A program made the translations under genes and the position numbers. Of a stretch of DNA of 64,000 nucleotides, positions 56,079 through 64,000 are shown piece after piece. Origin of the DNA: Corallium rubrum (lineage: Eukaryota; Cnidaria; Anthozoa; Scleralcyonacea; Coralliidae). Position 1 is the first letter of the stretch, and each line of letters opens with the position of its first letter. The stretch covers positions 39,519,559-39,583,558 of the forward strand of contig OZ035998.1 in NCBI GenBank assembly GCA_964035015.1, written 5' to 3'. The notes beneath the pieces were generated by a model, which was not told the origin of the DNA, did no database searches, and saw nothing but the letters and a program-made list of their open reading frames with translations.

Positions 56079-56549
56079 GTCTGAATTATCCTTATGAGGA
56101 AGGAAAGCGTCTGGATTCAAACTTTTTATACGAAAATCTGAACATTCTACAGAGCAAGGACAGGCACGACCATCCGCCATTGTACTAAATACCAAGGAAT
56201 ACCAATAAATAAAAGATTCTTGTTCAACTGTTTTCATCAATCTTCATTAATTTTGTGCTACAGTATATCACAGTTGAACACATTGACCATCAATGTAGCA
56301 TTGTTAACTTGTTATTTCTTGTTATAAATTATTTGGAGTCATGCACTTCACCTTAAAGTTTATTTAAGTTAAGCAATTTTATTTTTGTTGTAGGTATTCA
56401 AAAACAAATAATTAAATACCATTATTTTTAGCGTGGGTTTACCTTGATCTGGTGTACTGTATACATGTATAAGTGAAAGTTATTCAAAGCTTGTAAGCTA
56501 TCTTTAAAAATATGGGTTTTTTTCTCATCCTTTCTTATTTGTTTTGTAG
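56079..56549. other. Helicase intron, 3' part
   Basis: A minus-strand frame (56240 downward) begins MADGRACPCSVECSDFRIKS and runs into the inverted LINE 5' end; I do not recognise it. The acceptor TTTTGTAG precedes 56550. Confidence 0.45.
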
Positions 56550-57446
56550 GGGAACTGGCAAGAAAGGAAGAGTTGCTTTCCGGGAAGCTTTTGGTCGAGT
56601 TGCTGAATTGAGGTCATATATTCCTAAAGGAACACCTGTCCTAGGTCTCACTGCTACGGCTAGCAGAGAAATGAGACAAAGGCTAATCAAATTTCTTGGT
56701 ATACAAGAAGGAAGAACAATTACAGTTAGCCCAAACAAAAACAATATCAGATTTACTTTCCTTAAATCACGACCAAATCTAGATTGTTTCAACTGGCTAG
56801 TAACATTAATTCTTCAGGAGAAAGAAAGAACACCATTCACAATAATTTTCTGCCAAACTGTGAATGACATTGTTGCTGTGTTAAGCTACCTTCTTGAGAA
56901 ACTTGGAACATCTGGCATTTATATCAATGGAGATACACCACCAAATGAGCGCTGTTTAATTGGAGTTTATTACTCACAAACACCTAAAGATCACAAGGAG
57001 ATAATTACCAAGTCTTTTCAAGGTAATGGAAATGTTCGAGTTGTCATTGCATCATCATCACTGAGTATGGGAGTAGACTTTCCTTGTGTAACTTATGTGA
57101 TTCACTTTGGACCTTCCAGAAACCTAAGTGGACATTTGCAAGAGGCAGGTCGTGGTGGGAGAGATGGGTCACAGTCATACAGTGTGACTGTTTTTCTTCC
57201 AAAGCATCTAGTTCATTGTGACAAGCAAGTTAAATCTGCTGTTAGAAATGGGCTAAATTCTTGTGCACGAATGGCTTTAATAAGTTCTTTTGATGAAAAT
57301 ATCAAGCCTGTTGAACCATTGCACAATTGTTGTAGCTTTTGCCATCAACAGTGCAAATGTAGTGTCAATGACAATTGTACAGTACCTGTACCTTTATTTG
57401 ATAAACTACCTGAACCTCAAGAATCAGATGGTCGTCACTGCCGCAC
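56550..57446 (+). pseudogene. RecQ-like helicase, fragment 3 (motifs III-VI, Zn site)
   Basis: It opens GTGKKGRVAFREAFGRVAEL and contains LGLTATASREM (motif III), FTIIFCQTVNDI (IV), VIASSSLSMGVDFP (V) and LQEAGRGGRDG (VI). A cysteine cluster (HNCCSFCHQQCKC) marks the RecQ-Ct zinc-binding site. The exon breaks at GRHCR by insertion of a 6.1-kb element with TSD CTGCCGCAC and resumes at 63514. Confidence 0.9.
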
Positions 57447-57462
57447 GGTTATCTGGAAAACA

Positions 57463-57580
57463 CGGACACGCGGACACGGACACGCGGACACGGACACACG
57501 GACACGCGGACACGGACACGCGGACACGGACACGCGGACACGGACACGCGGACACGGACACGCGGACACGGACACGGACA
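57463..57580. repeat. GGACAC minisatellite, left arm
   Basis: Units GGACACGC/GGACACGGACAC; inverted counterpart at 63338-63490. The HADTDTRTRG frame over it is an artefact that extends the helicase frame into the element. Confidence 0.95.
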
Positions 57581-58399
57581 CGTTTCCTAAAACGTATAAG
57601 GAACTGTTATCGTAATGAGATGATTATCTGCGGTTTCAACAAAATGGTGTGTCGGCACTTTCATCCGCTTATTTTTTCATTTCGCTGTCGGCCTCACCTA
57701 AGGTTCACACTTTTTCCGGCATGAAAAGGTTTTGTGGCGGCATGAAAAGTCTGGTGGAATGGTGTGAAATGGCTCGAACACATGCATCAGCTACGGCCTC
57801 AACCTTTATAACGTTTTCCTTCAGCACTACACAAGCTTCACAGTTTCACTTCAAAGCTATTGAAACTGTTTAAGTGTTTTTAAAAACTCGCCAAATGATG
57901 TATTCCAAACGGTTGAATCGAATATCGTAATTATTTTATCAAAATTAACCCCTCCTAATTGGCCAATTGTTCAAATAACACGTAAGCATAAAGTATTAAA
58001 GTGCATGTTTTCAGTCATTTCCAACTCACTTTTCATCCAAATCTTAGGAAGTTCGTTCGGAAGTTCGCAAGTTAGTTCGTAGTTCGTGTTGAACGGTTGC
58101 ATTTGGTTGATTGCTTGCTTCCTAGCAGCCAATCAAATGCGTACTTCAAAACGAACTTTGAACTTCCCAACGAACTTCCGAAGATTTGGGTGAAAAGTCA
58201 GTTGGGAATGACTGTAATAATTTCTTGCCCCTATGTTGCAAGTTATATATAAATACATGTACTCGGCGTTTTTTCATATTCGCGTTTTATCCTCATATTC
58301 GTGTTATGACAAGCCAGGAAATAACTTTTATTAATCCATCGAGTGACATGCAGTTTCAAGTTTGTAGTGACCAGTCTGGACTGAGTTTGAGTAACTGTC
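57581..58399. other. Outer element interior, left side
   Basis: No domain recognised in its short frames. AACTTCCGAA and GTTCGGAAGTTCG blocks near 58045-58185 are inverted around a CAATCAAATGCG core, a small MITE-like repeat. Confidence 0.45.
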
Positions 58400-58787
58400 G
58401 TGGGTCGTGGGTCGTGGGTAAAAGGTCGTGGGTCGTGGGTAAAAAGTCGTGGGTCGTGGGTAAAGTCGTGGGTAAAGTCGTGGGTCGCGAAATATGCTAA
58501 AAATTTGGTTTTAACGTAATGTAATGCAATGCAATGCAACTGGCATTTGACACATTGGACCTTCCAAGGGGTGGGGCATTTAAAAATAACGGGGGTGGGG
58601 CATTAGTTATATAATATTATTCCAATATTCTGAGCCTTGTTCTTTTTGCTCAGCACTAAAAGGCGATTGGGAGTATAGGTAATTGAATTGTGTCCCTCTA
58701 CCTCTACCATTTTTATCAACGGATTCATTGCGTAGTTTGAACTGTGTGTTCTGTTGCCTGTTGGGATTCGATTATGGAAGAGTTTAA

Positions 58788-60417
58788 AGTGTCACTGAGA
58801 CGAAAATCAACCATATCAATTTGCCAAAATTCCTTTTCGATAGGGTAAAGTAGCAAATTACTAGCACTTTTACAAAATTTGAATTGATTTGGTCAAATAG
58901 ATGCAGCGTTATAAGCTTTGAAACTTTTCAAAATTGCCGTCCGCCATTAATTTCTGCCATCTTGATCTTGATCTGTTGTGACGTCATAGTCTTAACCCTC
59001 ACAGCGAAGCAAAGCGGATAAGCAACAGCTAACAAGGAGTTTACGACTGTGCATCTGTTGTATACTGTGTCGGTTACGTCTACAACTAATAGTTCTTCTG
59101 CTCCCTGGTCTGATACAGAATCTTCTGAGAGATCATCTGTATATCTCACAGCGAATTCTGACGAGGATAACGCCGAACGTAGTATAAATATTAAATGCGT
59201 CGAACCATTAGCTTCGACTGAAGAAATCGTCGAGGCATGTAGTGAAGAGTGTCGTTGCTGCATGGAGATACAACAGTGTCGCAACAAAATGTTCGAGTAT
59301 GAGAACGGGGAGAATAAAAAGTACGTTTTGGATCATCCAGGCTTTCACGACGTTTGTCTGAATGAGTGGGTGCCTGATATCGCTTCTTTGGGGTTGAAGA
59401 CAAAGAACCGTAGAAATTTAATGCGCCGCTTCAGTTTTCAGAGAGGGTCAGAAGACAAGATCAGAGTAATAATGACGCATTATAATGAAATTAATAATAT
59501 GAAAATGAGCAGGTTCTTGAACTGTCTCTTGGCTAGAAATAACATGATGTTTTAATAAATGTTGGAATTTTACATTAAAACGAATAATAAACTAAAACAT
59601 ATTGTGTTGGACTGGTTTTAAAGTCAGCATTGTGAGCTACTGTAAAATGTGAAATGGTAGTATTTTATGATTCTTGATTTGCAATATTTCGGACCTTATT
59701 TTTAAAATCTATTTCCTCACTTTCGGGTATAGTGGAGTTTAGTTGCTGCATTTCTTGCAGAACCTTATGAATAAATAATCATAAATGCGCCATGAGTATT
59801 ATGTTGCATGGTCTCCAGTCACATTATCCTCGTGGGTTGAAAGCACATGCTTACCTTCTTACGACGACTTCTTGAAGGTGTTTTGATCGATACCGCTGAG
59901 TTCCACGATATGGTAGGTATAGCACCCTACTTTATTAAACAACGAGGTGACCCTTTCACGTGGAACGACCGTTCAAAACACTCTGGGGAAAAGTGATCGG
60001 AGCAAACATAAACCGACGCTTTTTTCGAACAAACTTATTATTCCTTTGAAAGATTTGTCCGTTGGACTCTTATGCAAGGATATATTCCTGCCTGATGATC
60101 AGATTCATTGCTACAATCCTGCGCAAAACAGTGTGTTAATGGCATGTTGATATAATTTAATTTTAATGGACTAGTATAAACGTCGAATAGCGGCGAGATA
60201 GGTTTTGTTTACGGTTGGGTTAAGACTATGACGTCACAGACCGGTAATAAGAACTCGTCGCTTTTAATGGCGGCCAAGAATTGTCAGATTTCTTTCTTAA
60301 ATAACAACTTTATTTTTTTGACTACGAACATGAAACTTCGTCAGGTACGTTTCCGATACCGATACTTTAAACTCGTGAAAAAAAAAGTTTGAAGAAAAAT
60401 TTCGTCTCAGTGACACT
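58788..60417. mobile_element. Kolobok-like TTAA element, 1.6 kb, with P2X7-like ORF
   Basis: Ends AGTGTCACTGAGACGAAAAT and complement, flanked by TTAA (58784-58787 and 60418-60421). Subterminal arms are inverted and include TGACGTCA at 58979-58986 and 60229-60236, next to AAGACTATGACGTCAC. The layout parallels 37790-40075. A further partial end lies at 60597-60618. Confidence 0.8.
59049..59555 (+). CDS. P2X7 C-terminal-like domain protein
   Basis: The open frame has an acidic Ser/Thr/Glu-rich N-terminal part (SSSAPWSDTESSERSS) and a Cys-rich domain with EEIVEACSEECRCCMEIQQC then YVLDHPGFHDVCLNEWV. The C-C-x-C/CC pattern and the HPGF...CL motif are those of the cytosolic domain of P2X7-like proteins, which recurs as a free domain in cnidarian predicted proteins. 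No channel segments. It has no ATG at the 5' end, so it may begin by splicing or start further in. Function inside a transposon is unknown. Confidence 0.55.
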   Translation: MHLLYTVSVTSTTNSSSAPWSDTESSERSSVYLTANSDEDNAERSINIKCVEPLASTEEIVEACSEECRCCMEIQQCRNKMFEYENGENKKYVLDHPGFHDVCLNEWVPDIASLGLKTKNRRNLMRRFSFQRGSEDKIRVIMTHYNEINNMKMSRFLNCLLARNNMMF

Positions 60418-60617
60418 TTAAAGCGAAAGATACAGAGTTTGTTGCGTCTTGGTTGAAAAGCAAACGCATGGACAGTTTAGTAGAGGTGTTTGAAATAAGC
60501 ACTCAAAATAAAATGCTGATCTTTATAATGGTGAATCGATGTGATAAAAATAGAGGGTATACTTTACAATGATGAAATAAAAATGAGAGGTGAAAATTTC
60601 GTCTTTAGTGACACTTT

Positions 60618-62140
60618 AACGGAAACATATCATTTTGGCTTATTGTGCACGCTGAGAGCCTTGCAAACGTCTGTCATCAGTGCCGGAGCCCGGAGACATC
60701 AATGGACCAGGTAGATTTAAACCATTTTGATTGTTTGATTTCTTATTACCGCGTGTCAATAAAAATAAAACCCGGAGTGGGTCGCACTGATGCTTGTAAA
60801 TAAGCCGGGGGTCGTGTTGGGCTTTGAATGAGCGTGGGGTTTGTAACGTAACGTTAAACTCGGAGACGAAACAAGTCTCGGAGTTTAACGTTAATGAACT
60901 TGTCGTTAATGAACAGGGGGGACGTGCATGTATTTGTCACACCAAAGAACGGCAAAACTATTAGTATATGTGGGCAGAATTTCGGTATGTTTTGAGAAGT
61001 GCAAATATATTGAGAAGTCGTATTCTTGGCTCTGTTCTCGGTGAGATTAAAAAATATAAAAGTTATCTTTTGCCATAAATACGCGGCTATATGACCGTGC
61101 AATATGATTCATGACACGGATAATCTGATACCATCGCAGGTTAGGTGCGTGGTCACCTGTAGAAAGGTTAAATTTTTTCTGACTAGCTGCTTGCCACACA
61201 CTTTCTGCAAAGAACATTTCTTTTACAATTAAAACAGTTAAAATACTCCAAATCCTCAGCTGGGACGTTTTCCCCCAGATAAGAGTTAAAGAATAAGTGG
61301 ACAAGCTGGCTATAACACCCATTTTCTGACAACGAATGTCACATCACTGATGCCGCCATCTCACTGTCAGTTCATACGACACTTCCATCACACTTTTGGA
61401 TATCAGTCTTGTAATCGATTCGAGTTCACAGTCAGTGCTCACGTTTTGTTATAAAAGCTTGCGTTATTTCTTTGGTTGGATATATATCTGTTTGCGCAAT
61501 ATGTCGAAACGTCTATATTCGGAAGTTGTTGTAAAGGGCAGTTCAAGTGAGGATGAATCAGAACGTCTTTCTCTTGATATACCGAAACCGAAAGGTTTGG
61601 TTAACTGGTTGGAGCGGTATCAAGTTGAAGAAGAACAAAATTATAGCTCAGTATAAATCGATCATTTGGGGCAATAATATTGTTGTTATTAATATTAAAA
61701 AACTGTCATTAAATAATAACGGGGTATGTAAGGCTTGTGCGAAATAAAACGACAAACTTTTTATTATTCTAATTCAATTCAAACTGGCTTAAATAATAGG
61801 TTAGCCTATATAATATCCTTTAGGCATTCTTCATTTATATATAGGCATGCAAAATAGACTTTCTTTACAGTACGTATTACATTGAATTTGACTCGATCAT
61901 GAAAAGTTCGAATATCTCCTACGGAAATACCTCTGAAACGGCTGAAAATTGCGATTATCCCTGCTTTTTATTATATGTGTATGTGTTAGACGATCGTTTT
62001 TTTTTAATAAAAAAATTGAACTATAAATGCCGCTGCAGCTTTACCGCTCCATATCTCGTTATTGAAAACACTTTTGAATTTTATTTTTTTGCTTAAAAAC
62101 GTCGAACGTCGAACTTATCATGTGCGCATTTACCATTTGA
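60618..62140. other. Interior of the 4.1-kb element
   Basis: A hairpin (GTTAAACTCGGAGACGAAAC against its complement) is at 60850-60893. Minus-strand frames at 60854-61322 match no domain I know. Confidence 0.45.
61501..61656 (+). CDS. Small acidic ORF, 51 aa
   Basis: ATG at 61501 gives MSKRLYSEVVVKGSSSEDES followed by ERLSLDIPKPKGLVNWLERY. The SSSEDES patch looks like a casein kinase 2 site. It could be a first exon within the 4.1-kb element; unsupported by any known domain. Confidence 0.3.
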   Translation: MSKRLYSEVVVKGSSSEDESERLSLDIPKPKGLVNWLERYQVEEEQNYSSV

Positions 62141-62513
62141 CCGAGAACCGGCAACAGAACACACAGTTCAAACTGCGCAATGAATCCGTTGATAAAAATG
62201 GTAGAGGTAGAGGGACACAATTCAATTACCTATACTCCCAATCGCCTTTTAGTGCTGAGCAAAAAGAACAAGGCTCAGAATATTGGAATAATATTATATA
62301 ACTAATGCCCCACCCCCGTTATTTTTAAATGCCCCACCCCTTGGAAGGTCCAATGTGTCAAATGCCAGTTGCATTGCATTGCATTACATTACGTTAAAAC
62401 CAAATTTTTAGCATATTTCGCGACCCACGACTTTACCCACGACTTTACCCACGACTTTACCCACGACCCACGACTTTTTACCCACGACCCACGACCTTTT
62501 ACCCACGACCCAC

Positions 62514-63337
62514 TAAGACCATTCAAATAGTAGAAGTTATTAAAAAAACTATTTAATAATCTATTCATCATATATTCAAAATACAAAGACATTCAGATTG
62601 GCTACAGACTGGAAAGATTTTCCTGTGGAGTAGGCTAAAGGTTTTTCTCCCATTTGAGGCACTTGCGATAGTAATTTCTAGTGTTACATCTCATTCTGAA
62701 TGAGAATGGCAATTAGTAACTCAAGCGCAGCTTTGTACAATCGGATTACACGCGCGTGTGACGGCATTCGTGTTGTTTCCTATTTTGGGGGTCTTTTACT
62801 GCAAAAGACCGAAAAAATATCTTTGCATGAAATTTATGTGAACGTTACAATATATTTGTATAATGAATGAATAGTCTTGCAAATGCTGATTGCATAGACT
62901 CGTGGTCTGTTTATATATGAATGCGAATTACCCGGAAATCTTGGTCTTTTACCTTTGTTGGTTACCCCTCGACGTGTATGGTATATGTCACTTATCACTA
63001 TAGTCTGTAGCCTGTAGCAGTTTCTAGCAATTACTATTTCTGTCACATATCAATCATCTCGATAGAAACATCTGTGTAGTCATTGGTTAACGTAATCGGG
63101 AAATATTATAACATAAATTGAAGTGTTTTTATAGACACATGTTGTCTTCATTTCAACCATAGTCTTTTGAAAGAAAGTCGTGATTGGAGAGCGAAAACAT
63201 AAAACTGCCGTTTGCCATAATGGCCGGCGTTTCTAGCATGCCAAAATTTACAATTAGAAAAGAAACTCTCGATCCTGGAGTACCCACCTTCAAGTGGGAC
63301 GATTTTTCAGCCAAAGTGTTAAGCGTTCATCGTTATT
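62514..63337. other. Outer element interior, right side
   Basis: No domain recognised. A short frame near 63220 (MAGVSSMPKFTIRKETLDPG) runs into the GGACAC array and may be a truncated coding start. Confidence 0.4.
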
Positions 63338-63490
63338 GTCCGTGTGTCCGTGTCCGTGTGTCCGTGTCCGCGTGTCCGTGTCCGTGTGTCCGCGTCCGCG
63401 TGTCCGTGTCCGTGTCCGCGTGTCCGTGTCCGCGTGTCCGTGTCCGTGTCCGCGTGTCCGTGTCCGCGTGTCCGTGTCCGCGTGCCCGTG
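63338..63490. repeat. GTGTCC minisatellite, right arm
   Basis: Reverse complement of the array at 57463-57580, slightly longer. Confidence 0.95.
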
Positions 63491-63513
63491 TTTTCCAGAT
63501 AACCCTGCCGCAC

Positions 63514-63856
63514 TGTGAGTATGAATGACAGAACATGTGTTAGAGAGGCATTGAGAGAGTTACAGGTGTCCTTATCATTCCAATCAAATCTGTCTGTACT
63601 GGGTTCATCTGGTGGAACATATGAACTCTCTAACAGCTGTATTGAGGAAATCATGGAAAATGTGGAAAAAATTTGCACCATATCAGATGTGCTGATTTAT
63701 TGCCCAACAGCAACATACAGATTGTCAGTGATAATACTTGAAGTGTTGCATGAAATTTTTGGAGACATACACATTTCTGATGAAACATATCGTATTTCCA
63801 CTATGTGTCCATTTGTTGGTACAGCTGAAGAGTCTCCTTCATGTGCTTATTTATAA
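63514..63856 (+). pseudogene. RecQ-like helicase, fragment 4 (C-terminus)
   Basis: Continues in frame from 57446 across the duplicated target: TVSMNDRTCVREALRELQVS, then IEEIMENVEKICTISDVLIY and LEVLHEIFGDIHISDETYRI. It stops at TAA 63854-63856, after which the same frame still reads NDSFYENNPPSDYSSDELPE before a double stop, so the TAA may be a late nonsense change. The four fragments sum to 1734 nt (577 codons plus stop). Confidence 0.85.
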
Positions 63857-64000
63857 AATGACTCATTTTATGAAAACAACCCCCCATCTGACTATTCCAG
63901 TGATGAACTTCCAGAATAATAACTCTGACAGACTGATTTGGTAAGAGATATTTTTTGTTTTTAAAGATTGTTTACATGATACTCACTACTGTGCTTGCAA
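63857..64000. other. Helicase 3' flank
   Basis: Carries the residual same-frame extension to 63921 and then AT-rich DNA. Nothing else can be called before the window ends. Confidence 0.4.

Larger units (their letters stand above)
58400..62513. mobile_element. Nested TIR element, 4.1 kb, GTGGGTAAA termini
   Basis: Inverted arms of about 365 bp (58400-58763 and 62141-62513) are nearly identical. Each starts with tandem GTGGGTCGTGGGTAAA units and continues with GCATTTAAAAATAACGGGGG. I could not fix a target duplication. Contents are a Kolobok-like insertion (58788-60417), a small acidic ORF (61501-61656) and otherwise unrecognised DNA. Confidence 0.82.
57447..63504. mobile_element. TIR element, 6.1 kb, with tandem GGACAC termini
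   Basis: Ends GGTTATCTGGAAAACACGG and its complement, flanked by the exact 9-bp duplication CTGCCGCAC (57438-57446 and 63505-63513). The arms continue as arrays of GGACACGC units. The 9-bp TSD fits a Mutator-like mechanism but no transposase of its own was found; 57600-58390 and 62514-63330 are the only non-nested interior. It carries a 4.1-kb nested element. Confidence 0.85.

Noticed and set aside
57290-57724. Alternative frame with HADTDTRTRG repeats as a helicase tail
   Set aside because: It is readthrough into the inserted GGACAC array; the true continuation is at 63514 in the same frame.

Overview
The window is a piece of an intron-rich, AT-rich animal genome that is dominated by mobile DNA. 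A 15-exon host gene, a RecQ-like helicase of the kind amplified in cnidarians, Kolobok-like TTAA elements and an integrase-type transposase with a HECT gene together suggest an early-branching metazoan, most likely a cnidarian. The species is not claimed.

Region 1 (1-5.6 kb) holds two inverted arrays of a 15-bp AT-rich minisatellite flanking about 3 kb of gene-poor DNA. Region 2 (5.7-27.1 kb, minus strand) is one complete host gene, DUS3L, the tRNA-dihydrouridine(47) synthase. I assembled its 15 exons by hand: splice phases agree throughout, the exons sum to 1830 nt (609 aa plus stop), and one intron has a GC donor. Its introns carry MITEs, microsatellites, a roughly 1 kb direct duplication and a foldback element. 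A 462-bp TIR element with a 9-bp target duplication sits 275 bp upstream of the DUS3L start codon and carries an apparently identical 374-bp copy of DUS3L exon 3 plus intron sequence, like a Pack-MULE.

Region 3 (27.9-40.8 kb) is mostly repeats: a possible first exon of a divergent gene, a dead LINE fragment, several MITEs, a hAT-type element (8-bp TSD), a 1.2-kb TTTG array, a cluster of three hairpins, and a 2.3-kb Kolobok-like TTAA element with THAP and P2X7-like remnants.

Region 4 (40.9-63.9 kb, plus strand) is a RecQ-like helicase gene broken by transposons. Its coding pieces lie at 40868-41040, 50285-50605, 56550-57446 and 63514-63856. A 9.2-kb element with TAC-start TIRs and a 6-bp TSD, provisionally IS3EU, interrupts the first exon; it carries a DDE integrase-type transposase and a full HECT ubiquitin ligase gene. 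An antisense CR1/L2-like LINE fills an intron. A 6.1-kb TIR element with a 9-bp TSD interrupts the last exon and itself contains a 4.1-kb TIR element, which contains a TTAA element with a P2X7-like ORF. Removing the two exonic insertions restores one frame of 1734 nt. Three of the large elements end in inverted tandem-repeat arrays.
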